64,000 nucleotides of DNA from positions 123,421 through 187,420 of the forward strand of contig NZ_JAFFIX010000014.1 of the NCBI RefSeq assembly GCF_016916835.1. The letters run 5' to 3'. Below the pieces are notes generated by a model. The model made no database searches, was not told where the DNA came from, and was given only the letters and a program-made list of their open reading frames with translations. The DNA comes from Actinacidiphila bryophytorum (GTDB lineage: Bacteria; Actinomycetota; Actinomycetes; Streptomycetales; Streptomycetaceae). The position numbers were made by a program, and so were the translations under genes. Positions 35,718-45,000 of the stretch are shown piece by piece (the stretch's first letter is position 1; each line of letters begins with the position of its first letter).

Positions 35718-36536
35718 GTGCCCAGGAACGAGAACGTGTTCTTTTCCGTGGCCGGGGCGGCCACCGGGGCCGTGACCGCGGCCGCGGGCGCCGCCGCGGC
35801 CTGGCGGCGCCGAGCCGCGTCCCGGCTGGTGCACCGGGCCAGGCGCTGGGCGCAGGACGCCGGGGCGGTCACCGCCGAGCGGCCCGGGCTGCTGCACTTC
35901 GCCCGCATCGGCCCCGGCACCCGGCTCGCCCACCCGCTGGGCACCGTCTTCGGCGAGCGCTGGATCCACCTCGGCGACCACTGCATCATCGGCGAACAGG
36001 TCACCCTCACCGTCGGCCTGATGCCCACCGACGCCCGGCCGGACGCCGAGGACCCCGGCGCCGGCTTCGGCCCCGACCCGGTGCTGCGGCTCGGCCACGG
36101 GGTGGTCCTCGGCCGCGGCAGCCATGTCGTGGCGCTCGCCCCGATCACGCTCGGCGAGAAGGTCTACTGCGGCCCGTACGTCTACCTGACCAGCATCAAC
36201 CACTCCTACGACGACGTCTCCCGGCCCATCGGCGAGCAGTGGCCGCGCACCGCGCCGGTCGAGATCGGCGCGGGCAGCTGGCTCGGCGCCGGGTGCGTGA
36301 TCCTGCCCGGCGCCCGGCTCGGCAGGAACGTGGTGGTCGCGGCCGGCTCCGTCGTCCGCGGCGACGTACCGGACTTCGCGGTGGTCGCGGGCGCACCGGC
36401 CAGGGTCGTACGCCGCTGGGACGCCGCCGCCGAGACCTGGCAGCCGCCGCTGCGCACCCCGGCGCCCGTCCCCTTCCCGGCCGAGGCCTCTCCGGAACAG
36501 CTGCTGGACACCGGTGACTTGGAGCAGCAGGCCTGA
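35718..36536 (+). CDS. Hexapeptide-repeat acyltransferase
   Basis: 272 aa. A short hydrophobic N-terminus (FFSVAGAATGAVTAAAGAAA) and a basic linker lead to a beta-helix domain with hexapeptide repeats (GDHCIIGEQVTLTVG, VVLGRGSHVVALAPITLG). The active-site sequence INHSYDDVSRPIGEQ resembles the maltose/galactoside O-acetyltransferase group (catalytic His in NHS). C-terminal GAGCVILPGARLGRNVVVAA. Probably acetylates a sugar or wall-linked metabolite. GTG 35718 is 8 nt after TATACG. Divergent from the gamma-carbonic anhydrase gene (58 bp), so both promoters are in a tiny gap. Confidence 0.82.
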   Translation: MPRNENVFFSVAGAATGAVTAAAGAAAAWRRRAASRLVHRARRWAQDAGAVTAERPGLLHFARIGPGTRLAHPLGTVFGERWIHLGDHCIIGEQVTLTVGLMPTDARPDAEDPGAGFGPDPVLRLGHGVVLGRGSHVVALAPITLGEKVYCGPYVYLTSINHSYDDVSRPIGEQWPRTAPVEIGAGSWLGAGCVILPGARLGRNVVVAAGSVVRGDVPDFAVVAGAPARVVRRWDAAAETWQPPLRTPAPVPFPAEASPEQLLDTGDLEQQA

Positions 36537-36572
36537 GACGGGCGGCCCCGCGGGGTTTGTTAGATTCGGCTC

Positions 36573-37103
36573 ATGCGCGCCCCGATCGGACACTTCGACG
36601 ACGCCCTGCCCGCCACCGAGTGCCGCGAGCTGCTGCCGCCACCCGTGGCCGCCGCCGTGACCGCCGAGATGGTCCACGTGGACACCGACCCGGCCAAGGC
36701 CGACACCGCGGTCTTCGTCGCGGCCTACGGCGAAGAACTGCTGGAGCAGTCGGCGAACTGCGTCGTGGTCGCGGGCAAGCGCGGCGGAGAGGTCACCCTG
36801 GCCGCCTGCCTGGTGCTGTCCACCACCCGCGTCGACGTCAACGGGGCGGTGCGCCGTCACCTGGGCGCGCGCAAGGCGTCCTTCGCCTCGATGGACACCG
36901 CCGTCGGCGCCACCGGCATGGAGTACGGCGGCATCACCCCGGTCGGCCTGCCCGCCGACTGGCCGCTGCTGGTCGACGCCGCGGTGGCGGACACCCCGTG
37001 GGTGCTGGTCGGCAGCGGCGCCCGCCGCGGCAAGCTCATCGTGCCGGGCAAGGTGCTCGCCGCGCTGCCCGGCGCGGTGGTCGTGGACGGCCTCGGCGTC
37101 TGA
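36573..37103 (+). CDS. YbaK/EbsC-family aminoacyl-tRNA deacylase-like protein
   Basis: 176 aa, single YbaK domain of the type that hydrolyses mischarged aminoacyl-tRNA in trans. Recognisable: CVVVAGKRGGEVTLAACLV, VRRHLGARKASFASMD, GMEYGGITPVGLPADWPLLVD and the GSGARRGKLIVPGKVLAAL substrate pocket. TAGATT ends 6 nt before ATG 36573 (leaderless). The charged-tRNA specificity (Cys-Pro, Ala, etc.) cannot be read. Confidence 0.87.
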   Translation: MRAPIGHFDDALPATECRELLPPPVAAAVTAEMVHVDTDPAKADTAVFVAAYGEELLEQSANCVVVAGKRGGEVTLAACLVLSTTRVDVNGAVRRHLGARKASFASMDTAVGATGMEYGGITPVGLPADWPLLVDAAVADTPWVLVGSGARRGKLIVPGKVLAALPGAVVVDGLGV

Positions 37104-37121
37104 GCCGGCGCCGGGAGCGCG

Positions 37122-37529
37122 TCAGTCCAGCTGCGGGATCTCGATCGCGGGGCAGCGGTCCATGACCATGTCCAGGCCCGCGGCCCTGGTCCTGTCGTAG
37201 GCGGCCTCGTCGATCACGCCGAGCTGGAACCACACCGCCTTCGCACCGGCCGCGACCGCCTCGTCGGCGACCGGACCGGCGAGGTCGGAGTTCACGAAGA
37301 CGTCCACCACGTCGACGGGGAAGGGGATGTCGGCCAGCGAGGCGTAGCCCTGCTCACCGTGCACCACCTCCGCCTTCGGGTGGACCGGCACCACGCGCTT
37401 GCCGAACCGCTGGAGCACCGCGGCGACGCCGTACGCCGCCCGCGAGGTGTTGTTCGACAGGCCGACCACCGCCCAGGTGTCACCGCTGTCGACCAGGATC
37501 TTCCGCACCGCAGCCGCGTCGCCGTACAC
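37122..37529 (-). CDS. CoA-binding-domain protein (YccU-like)
   Basis: 135 aa Rossmann protein of the YccU/CoA-binding family: TWAVVGLSNNTSRAAYGVA is the nucleotide loop, then VVPVHPKAEVVHGEQGYASL and VDVFVNSDLAGPVADEAV, ending in the conserved VMDRCPAIE. It probably binds CoA or an acyl-CoA; the physiological role is unknown. GTG 37529 start (initial VYGDAAAVRKIL). Convergent with the YbaK gene. Confidence 0.87.
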   Translation of the reverse strand: MYGDAAAVRKILVDSGDTWAVVGLSNNTSRAAYGVAAVLQRFGKRVVPVHPKAEVVHGEQGYASLADIPFPVDVVDVFVNSDLAGPVADEAVAAGAKAVWFQLGVIDEAAYDRTRAAGLDMVMDRCPAIEIPQLD

Positions 37530-37626
37530 GCTGTCCTCCGCCCTCTCGTCCTGTCCGGTGCAACCGGCGCAAGCCCGCGCTCATTCCCCCGGGAAGACGG
37601 CCGCGGACACGCCTTAGGCTGGGGCG

Positions 37627-38253
37627 ATGGCCGACCGGTACCTGACCGTGGCGCGCACCGGCGTCCACGAGAGCGAGATCAAGCGCTCCCGCTTCCTGTG
37701 CACCCTCGCCCCCGCCGCGGACGAGGAGGCCGCACAGGCAGTGATCCGCGCGGTACGCCGCGGGCACCCGGCAGCCACGCACAACTGCTTCGCGTACGTC
37801 ATCGGCCCCGACGTGCGGCTGCACCGGGCCAGCGACGACGGCGAGCCGGGCGGCACCGCCGGCACCCCGATGCTGCAGGTGCTGCTCGGCCGGGAGGTAC
37901 GCGACACCGTCGCCGTGGTCACCCGCTACTACGGCGGCATCCAGCTCGGCGCGGGCGGCCTGGCCCGCGCCTACGGCGGTGCGGTCTCGGCCGCCCTGGA
38001 CGAGATCGGCACCGTCGAGCGGCGCCGGCTGGCCCTGCTGACCGTCACCGTCGACCACGCCAGGGCCGGCCGGCTGGAGAACGACCTGCGCTCGGCGGGG
38101 CACGTCCTGCGCGAGGTCCGCTACGGGGCGGACGTGACCCTCGCCCTCGGGGTGCCCGAGGGCGAGGTCGCCGCCTTCACCTCCTGGCTGGCCGACGTGA
38201 CCTCGGGGGCCGCCCGCTGCGAGGCGGCGGGCAGCGCCTACGTCGACATGTGA
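37627..38253 (+). CDS. YigZ/IMPACT-family protein
   Basis: 208 aa, two-domain protein related to YigZ and eukaryotic IMPACT. THNCFAYVIGPDVRLHRASD, DDGEPGGTAGTPML and VVTRYYGGIQLGAGGLARAYG form the family signature. DUF1949-type C-terminal domain. Exact function unknown; roles in translation under stress have been proposed for relatives. TAGGCT lies 6 nt before ATG 37627 (leaderless). Confidence 0.9.
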   Translation: MADRYLTVARTGVHESEIKRSRFLCTLAPAADEEAAQAVIRAVRRGHPAATHNCFAYVIGPDVRLHRASDDGEPGGTAGTPMLQVLLGREVRDTVAVVTRYYGGIQLGAGGLARAYGGAVSAALDEIGTVERRRLALLTVTVDHARAGRLENDLRSAGHVLREVRYGADVTLALGVPEGEVAAFTSWLADVTSGAARCEAAGSAYVDM

Positions 38254-38271
38254 GGCGCGGGCGGCCCGCGG

Positions 38272-39540
38272 TCACCAGCGCGGCGACCTGCGCTCGTAGG
38301 ACGGGTCGATGCGCTGCATGTAGCCGGTGTCGTCCCGCTCGCGCAGCCCGCAGCGCACATACTGCTCGTGCAGCCGGGCCAGCGCGTCGCGGTCCAGCTC
38401 CACGCCGAGCCCCGGCGCGGTCGGCACCCGCACCGCCCCGTCGGCGAACTCCAGCGCCCCGGGCACCACGACCTCCTCCGACTTCCACGGCCAGTGCGTG
38501 TCGCACGCGTAGGTCAGGTTCGGCGTGGCGGCGGCCAGATGGGTCATCGCAGCCAGGCTGATGCCCAGATGGGAGTTGGAGTGCATGGAAAGGCCCAGGT
38601 CGAAGGTGCGGCAGATGCCGGCGAGCAGCAGCGAGCGCTGCAGGCCGCCCCAGTAGTGGTGGTCGGAGAGCACCACCTGCACCGAGTCGCGGGCCACCGC
38701 CGAGGACAGCTCGTCGAAGGCGACCACGCACATGTTGGTGGCCAGCGGCATCGGCGCGCGCCGCGCCACCTCGGCCATGCCGCGCTGACCGGGGGTGGGG
38801 TCCTCCAGGTACTCCAGGACGCCGTCCAGCTCACCCGCCACCCGGACCGAGGTCTCCACCGACCAGGCGGCGTTGGGGTCGAGCCGCAGCGGCACCCCGG
38901 GGAAGGCCTTGTGCAGCGCACGCACCGCCTCGATCTCCTCCTCGGGCGGCATCACCCCGCCCTTGAGCTTGATCGCGCCGAAGCCGTACTGCTCGGTCAT
39001 CCACCGCGCCTGCCCCACGATGCCGTCCGGGTCGAGCGCCTCGCCCCACGCGTCGGGCTCCGCGCCGGGGTGGCCGGCCCACTTGTAGAACAGGTACGCG
39101 CTGAAGGGCACCCGCTCGCGCACCGCGCCGCCCAGCAGGTCGCTGACCGGCAGCCCCGCCGCCTTGCCCTGGATGTCCAGGCAGGCGACCTCGAAGGGCG
39201 AGAAGACCCGGTCGGCGGTGCTGCTGCTGGTGATCATCCCGGTCAGGCCGTGCCCGTCGGAGCCGCTGTCGCCGCCGAGCGCCTCGGAGATCCTTCGGTG
39301 CATGCCGCCCAGCGTGTAGACGTCCATGCCGGTGATCACGTCCACGGCCGCGCGCAGCCGCCGCAGGTGCCCCTCGTCGGCATAGGTCTCGCCGAGCCCG
39401 CTGATGCCCTGGTCGGTGTGCACCTCCACGATCGCCCGCAGCGCGTACGGCTCGTGGACGCCGACCGCGTTCAGCAGTGCCGGGTCGTGGAAGGCGACCG
39501 GGGTGATGTCCACACCGGTGATCCGGATCCCGCCGCTCAT
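38272..39540 (-). CDS. gudD: Glucarate dehydratase (enolase superfamily)
   Basis: Dehydrates D-glucarate (or L-idarate) to 5-keto-4-deoxyglucarate. 422 aa, normal. Active-site pieces of the mandelate racemase/glucarate group are visible: the K-x-K region GAIKLKGGV, metal ligands in RLDPNAAWS and EDPTPG, SDHHYWGG, and the C-terminal acid/base His in CDTHWPWK. The start ATG (39540) overlaps the kdgD stop as ATGA (39537-39540), so the two are coupled in one operon. kdgD is upstream. Confidence 0.93.
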   Translation of the reverse strand: MSGGIRITGVDITPVAFHDPALLNAVGVHEPYALRAIVEVHTDQGISGLGETYADEGHLRRLRAAVDVITGMDVYTLGGMHRRISEALGGDSGSDGHGLTGMITSSSTADRVFSPFEVACLDIQGKAAGLPVSDLLGGAVRERVPFSAYLFYKWAGHPGAEPDAWGEALDPDGIVGQARWMTEQYGFGAIKLKGGVMPPEEEIEAVRALHKAFPGVPLRLDPNAAWSVETSVRVAGELDGVLEYLEDPTPGQRGMAEVARRAPMPLATNMCVVAFDELSSAVARDSVQVVLSDHHYWGGLQRSLLLAGICRTFDLGLSMHSNSHLGISLAAMTHLAAATPNLTYACDTHWPWKSEEVVVPGALEFADGAVRVPTAPGLGVELDRDALARLHEQYVRCGLRERDDTGYMQRIDPSYERRSPRW

Positions 39541-40499
39541 CGGGTGGCCTCCGCGGCGACGACGGCCCGGCCCGCCTCGACGATCCTGGCCAGCTCCGCC
39601 AGATGCCCGGGTGTCGGGTCGGTCAGCGGCGGGCGCACCCCGCCGACGTCCAGGCCGCTCTGCCGCACCGCCGCCTTGACCAGGGCCACCGCATAGCCGG
39701 GCGTACGCTCGCGCAGCGCGACCAGCGGGTGGAAGAAGCCGGCCAGCAGCCGCTGCACCGCCTTGTCGTCGCCCGCGGTCACCGCCCGGTGGAAGGCCAG
39801 CGAGATCTCCGGGGCGAAGCAGAAGACCGCGGAGGAGTACAGCTCCACCCCGATGCCGCGGTAGGCCGGCACGGTGCACTCGGCGGTGGGCATGCCGTTG
39901 AAGAACTGGAAGTCCTTGCCGCTCGCCGCGGTCTCGGCCCGGACCGCGGTCACGATGCGGGACAGTTGGTCGAGGTCGCCCAGGCCGTCCTTGAAGCCGA
40001 CCACCCGCGGCAGCCGCGCCACGTCGAGGGCCGAGGCCACGTCGAAGCGGGCGCCGCCGCGCTGGTAGACGATCACCGGCAGCTCGGTGGCCGCGGTCAC
40101 CTGCGTCACATACGCCACCAGGCCGGCCGGCGGGGCCTGTACCAGGTAGTGCGGCATGAGCAGCAGCCCGTCGGCGCCGGCCTCGGCCGCGGCCCGGGCG
40201 AACTGCCGGGCGAGCGGCAGCGATCCGCCGGCGCCCGCGAAGACCGGCACCCGGCCGGCGGCCGCGGCGACGGCGGTGCGCACGATGTCGGCGTACTCGC
40301 GCGGCTCCAGGGCGTGGAATTCACCGGTGCCGCACGCGACGAACACGCCGCCGGCTCCGGCGGCCACTCCCCGCCGTACGTGTTCCGAAAGAATCGGAAG
40401 ATCAACCGAATCTTCTGAGGTGAACGGGGTCACCGGGAAGAAGAGCACGCCGTCGAGCACTGAAGCCTCACATTGTCCATGTACATGAACGCTCATCAT
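39537..40499 (-). CDS. kdgD: 5-dehydro-4-deoxyglucarate dehydratase
   Basis: DHDPS-like aldolase-family enzyme that converts 5-keto-4-deoxyglucarate to alpha-ketoglutarate semialdehyde with loss of CO2, acting on GudD's product. 320 aa. DGVLFFPVTPF at the N-terminus, VIVYQRGGA (conserved Tyr) and VVGFKDGLGD with the Schiff-base Lys. Start ATG 40499 (second ATG 40496). The promoter at 40518-40546 and two CATG-containing inverted repeats around the start codon imply regulation by a GntR-type factor; the regulator gene is not adjacent. Confidence 0.93.
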   Translation of the reverse strand: MMSVHVHGQCEASVLDGVLFFPVTPFTSEDSVDLPILSEHVRRGVAAGAGGVFVACGTGEFHALEPREYADIVRTAVAAAAGRVPVFAGAGGSLPLARQFARAAAEAGADGLLLMPHYLVQAPPAGLVAYVTQVTAATELPVIVYQRGGARFDVASALDVARLPRVVGFKDGLGDLDQLSRIVTAVRAETAASGKDFQFFNGMPTAECTVPAYRGIGVELYSSAVFCFAPEISLAFHRAVTAGDDKAVQRLLAGFFHPLVALRERTPGYAVALVKAAVRQSGLDVGGVRPPLTDPTPGHLAELARIVEAGRAVVAAEATR

Positions 40500-40516
40500 G
40501 AATGCGAATACTCATG
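40475..40516 (-). promoter_or_regulatory. Candidate operator(s) at the kdgD start
   Basis: Near-perfect palindrome GTCCATGTACATGAAC (40475-40490, one mismatched pair) inside the first codons of kdgD, and a second inverted repeat CATGA-N10-TCATG (40497-40516) across the start codon. Four CATG words in 39 bp. They lie downstream of the -10 box, a roadblock position, and fit GntR-family operators. Confidence 0.5.
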
Positions 40517-40517
40517 G

Positions 40518-40546
40518 ACTCTAGGCTGCGCCCGCTAACCGGTCAA
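40518..40546 (-). promoter_or_regulatory. kdgD-gudD promoter
   Basis: On the minus strand TTGACC (40541-40546), 17-nt spacer, TAGAGT (40518-40523): a good housekeeping-sigma promoter. Predicted start near 40511, giving a short leader to ATG 40499. Confidence 0.65.
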
Positions 40547-40914
40547 TGGCCAGGCTCTATCGGCGCCCGCGCGCCACCGCCGGCCCGGCGGCGATCGGCC
40601 GGCCCGACGTGCCCGCGGAGCGCGGGAGATCGGAGCGAAGGCCGTCGAAGGCCTCGTCGAATCAGGTGATATGCCAGGAATATACGGTGAGTTGGCAACC
40701 ATGGGGACCGGTAGTTTTCGAGACCTCCGACGAAAGGTTCGACGCCGTGCTTTGGCGGGGTCCGGCCCGCGGGGACACCGCCACCGCCTAGAATCCGGAT
40801 CACCGCGGGGCGATCACCGCGGGCCGGCCGCAGCGGCCGGACTCCGCGGTGGACCACCGCTCACCGCGGACATCGAGGAACGGCGAGGGCGAACGTGCAC
40901 GTCGGGGCGGCCGA
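40547..40914. other. Intergenic region before sbcD
   Basis: About 370 bp, less GC-biased than its neighbours between 40660 and 40800. Short open frames exist on both strands (for example 40546-40791 plus) but have no family resemblance or ribosome-binding site. A TAGAAT word at 40790-40795 could be the sbcD -10 box; no matching -35 at normal spacing. Confidence 0.35.
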
Positions 40915-42075
40915 GTGAGACTGCTGCACACATCGGACTGGCACCTGGGCCGCTCGCTGCACCGGGTGAGCCTGCTCGACGCCCAGCGCGCCTTCCTCGA
41001 CCACCTCGTCGCCACCGTCCGCGACCGGGACGTGGACGCCGTGCTCGTCGCCGGCGACATCTACGACCGGGCCGTACCGCCGCTGGCCGCGGTCGAGCTG
41101 TACGACGGGGCGCTGCACGCGCTCGCCGAACTCGGCGTGCCCACCGTGATGATCTCCGGCAACCACGACTCGGCCCGCCGCCTCGGCGTCGGCGCGGGAC
41201 TCATGGGCCGGGCCGGCGTCCACCTGCGCACCGACCCGGCGACCTGCGACCGGCCCGTCGTCCTGCACGACACACACGGCGACGTCGCCGTCTACGGGCT
41301 GCCCTACCTCGAACCCGCCCTGGTGCGCGACGAGTTGGGCGCCGAGCGGGCCGACCACCCGGCGGTGCTCGGCGCCGCCGCCGACCGCGTGCGCGCCGAC
41401 CTCGCGACCCGCCCCGCCGGCACCCGCAGCGTCGTACTGGCCCACGCCTTCGTCACCGGCGCGGCACCCTGCGACAGCGAACGCGACATCACCGCGGGCG
41501 GCGTCCCCTCGGTGCCCGCCACCCTCTTCGACGGCATCGACTACACCGCGCTCGGCCACCTGCACGGCTGCCAGGCCCTCACCGAACGCATCCGCTACTC
41601 CGGCTCACCGCTGGCCTACTCCTTCTCCGAGGAGCACCACCGCAAGAGCATGTGGCTCGTCGACCTCGGGGCGGGCGGCGAGATCACCGCGGAACGCGTC
41701 GACACCCCGGTGCCGCGGCGGCTCGCCCGGCTCCGCGGCCGGCTCGCCGACCTGCTCGCCGACCCGGCCCACGACAAGCACACCGGCGCGTGGGTCGAGG
41801 CGGTCCTCACCGACCCGGTGCGCCCCTACGAGCCGATGGCCGCGCTCGCCGAGCGCTTCCCGCACATCCTCAGCCTCGGCTTCGAACCGGAAGGCCGCGT
41901 CGACGACCCCGCCGCCTCCTACGCGCGCAGGCTCGCGGGCCGCAGCGACCAGCAGATCGCCGAGGACTTCGTCGGTCACGTGCGCGGCAGCGCGCCCGAC
42001 GCGCACGAACAGCGCGTGCTGCGCGAGGCGTTCGACGCGGTGCGCGCCGCAGCGGCGGCGGGGGAGCGTGACTGA
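40915..42075 (+). CDS. sbcD: Exonuclease subunit SbcD
   Basis: Mre11-type Mn-dependent nuclease of the SbcCD complex, which cuts hairpins and protein-blocked DNA ends. 386 aa. Phosphoesterase motifs in order: TSDWHLGRSL, VAGDIYDRAVPP, SGNHDSARR, VVLAHAF, LGHLHGCQ. The C-terminal part holds the DNA/SbcC-binding region. GTG 40915 starts the family sequence (VRLLHTSDWHLG). The stop overlaps the sbcC start by one base (TGATG), so the subunits are coupled. Confidence 0.95.
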   Translation: MRLLHTSDWHLGRSLHRVSLLDAQRAFLDHLVATVRDRDVDAVLVAGDIYDRAVPPLAAVELYDGALHALAELGVPTVMISGNHDSARRLGVGAGLMGRAGVHLRTDPATCDRPVVLHDTHGDVAVYGLPYLEPALVRDELGAERADHPAVLGAAADRVRADLATRPAGTRSVVLAHAFVTGAAPCDSERDITAGGVPSVPATLFDGIDYTALGHLHGCQALTERIRYSGSPLAYSFSEEHHRKSMWLVDLGAGGEITAERVDTPVPRRLARLRGRLADLLADPAHDKHTGAWVEAVLTDPVRPYEPMAALAERFPHILSLGFEPEGRVDDPAASYARRLAGRSDQQIAEDFVGHVRGSAPDAHEQRVLREAFDAVRAAAAAGERD

Positions 42076-45000
42076 TGCGGCTGCACCGGCTCAGGCTGAC
42101 CGCCTTCGGCCCCTTCGCCGCCGAGCAGGACGTCGACTTCGACGAACTGTCGGCCGCCGGGCTCTTCCTGCTGCACGGCCCCACCGGCGGCGGCAAGACC
42201 TCCGTCCTGGACGCGGTGTGCTACGCCCTCTACGGCCAGGTGCCCGGCGCCCGCCCCGCGACCCGGCTGCGCAGCGACCACGCGCGGGCCGGCACGCCGA
42301 CCGAGGTGGTGCTCGAACTCACCCTCGCAGGACGGCGGCTGGAGATCACCCGGCGGCCCGAGCAGCCCCGTGCCAAGCTGCGCGGCATCGGGGTGACGAC
42401 GGAGAAGGCGGTCACCCTGCTGCGGGAGCAGCGGGACGGCGAGTGGCAGGCCAGGTCCCGGTCCCACCAGGAGGTCGGCGAGGAGATCCGGCAGCTGGTG
42501 GGGATGAGCTGCGAGCAGTTCTGCCAGGTGGTGCTGCTGCCGCAGGGCGAGTTCGCGACCTTCCTGCGGGCGACCGCCACAGAACGGGCCGCGCTGCTCG
42601 GCCGGCTCTTCGACACCCGCCGCTTCAAGGCGGTCGAGAACCGGCTGCGCGACGGCAAGCACGCCGCCGCGCAGCGGCTCGTGGACGGCGACCGGCAGAT
42701 CGCCTCCCTCGCCGCCCGGATGCGGCAGGCGGCCGGCGACGCGGTGGTTGACGCCGACACCGATGCCTACGCCGATGCCGGCGCTGGTGCGCCCGGGGAA
42801 TTCCTGGCCCAGGCCGCGGTGTTGCGCTGCACCGCCCGCGAGCAGCACGACATCGCCCGCGCGGCCCTGCACCAGGCCGAGCTGTCCCACGCCGCCGCCC
42901 AGGCCGCGGCCACCCAGGCGCGCGAGCTGTACGCCCTCCAGCAGCGCCACGCCCAATCCGTCCGCCGCGCCGCGTCCCTGGCCGAACTCCACGAGACCCG
43001 CGCCGCAGCCCGCACCACCCTGTCCCGCGCCCGACGCGCCACGACCATCGACCCGGCCCTGACCCACCGCGACAAACTCGTTTCCCACCACGCCGAATCC
43101 CTCGCCTCGGAGCGCGAGGCCCTGGCGGCCCTGGCCACCACCACCCTCCCGCGCCAGTGGGGCGGACCGGGGGAGGGGGCGCCCGACGGCGCCGGGCAGG
43201 CCGCGGCGGGCGGCGAAGACTCGTCCGCGGGCGTGCCGCGTGGCCGCTCGGTGCCGGGTGCGATGGCCGACGGTGGGGACCCGGCCCAGGCTGCCGTGGC
43301 CGGTGGCCCCGGGCGGCCCCCACTCGACGGCGTGGGTACGGCCGCCGTGCCGTCGCCGGCGGGTGGCAGCGCGCGTGACGCAGGCCCGGGCGGGCGGCCC
43401 GCCGCGGACACCGGCCGGAGTGCCGTGGCCGGTGGTGCTGGGCGGGACGTCAGCGGTGACGTGGGTACGGCCGCCGTGCCGTCGCAGGCCGGGGGCGGTC
43501 GCGCGGCGGGAGGTGGCGCCGGCCCGGGCGTGCAGCCCGCGGCGGATGCGGGTGAGGGTGAGCTGCCGTTGCCGGGTGCCGCGGCTGGTGGCCCGGGGCG
43601 CAGCCGGGGCGACGGTGTGCAGGCGGGTGATGGTGGTGCGGGCCTCGCAGGGGAGGCTGGTGCGGGTTCGGGTCGCGGGGGTGAGCGCGTGGCGGAATTG
43701 CTGGCGTGGGCCGGGGAGTTGCGGGAGGTCGTCGGGGGGCTGGCTGCGGGTGGGGAGGTCGAGGCGCGGGTTGCTGAGGTCGGGGCGCGGCGGGAGCGGC
43801 TGGAGCGTGAGGAGCGGGACGACGAGGAGGCCGTGCGGGACGCGGACGGCTGGCTCGCCGAGTGGCCCGCACTGCGGGCCGGGTTGCAGGCGCGGCTCGA
43901 CGGCGCCCTGGAGGCCGCGGCGCGCGCGGGCGACCTGGCAGGGGAGTTGGCGCAGGCCCGGCAGCGGCGTGACGCCGGGGTCGAACGGGACACGCTGACC
44001 CAGGAGTTGGCCCCGGCCGAGCAGGCGGCCCGGGACGCGCGGGACCGCGCGGGCGACGCCCGCGAGGCGTGGCAGGACCTCAGAGAGAGCCGGATCACCG
44101 GCATCGCCGCCGAGTTGGCCGCCGAGTTGGCCGACGGCGAGCCCTGCAGGGTGTGCGGGTCCGCCGAGCACCCCGCACCGGCGCGGCCCGCACGGGACCG
44201 CGTCACCCGCGCGGACGAGGACGCCGCCTACGCCCGCTTCCAGCGCAGGTCCGCCGACCACGACGCGGCCCGCGAGCGGGTCACCCGGCTGCGTACCGCC
44301 CTGGACGCGGCCACCGCCGTCGCGGGCGGCATCCCGCAGGCCGAACTCGCCGCCGCGCACGAAGCGGTGCGGGCGGCCCACGACGGGGCGGCCCGCGCTG
44401 CGGCCACCGCGCCCGAGGCGCGGGCGGCACTGGCCCGCGCGGAGGACGAGCGCGACCGGCGTACGGCGCAGCAGCAGGACGCCCTGCACCGCGCCGCGGC
44501 CCGCACCTCGCGCCGCGAGGAACTCGACGCGCAGTACGAGCAGTTGAGCGACGAGTTGGCCAGGGCACGCGACGGGCACCCGAGCGTCGCCGCCCGCAGG
44601 GCGCAACTGGCCGCCGCCGTCGGCCTGCTGGAGCGCGCCGCCCACGCGGTCAGGGAGCGCACCGACAGCGAACTGCGGCTCGCCGAGGCCGAGTCGGCTC
44701 TGGCCGAGGCCGCCGCCCGCGCGGGCTTCGGCTCCGCGCAGGAGGCCGTCGCTGCGGTGCTGCCGCCGCAGCGGCTGTGGGAGGCGGAAGCCGAGGTGGC
44801 GGCCTGGGACAAGGAGGAGGCCGCCGCGGAAGCCGACCTGGCCTCCCCGCAGCCCGCCGCGGCCGCCGCCCTTCCCGCCGCGGACCCGGTCGCGGCGCAG
44901 GCCGCCCTGGACGCGGCGAACCTGCGGCTGCGCAGGGCCTCCGCCGCCGAGTCAGCCGCCGCGACCCGCCGCGCGGAACTCGACCGGCTGGGAGCCGAGT

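Noticed and set aside
40546..40791. 81-codon ORF upstream of sbcD
   Set aside because: No ribosome-binding site, no homology recognised and mixed codon use; treated as intergenic.
41976..44645. 889-codon minus-strand frame opposite sbcC
   Set aside because: Mirror of the sbcC low-complexity insert and coiled coil; low-complexity, no family signature.
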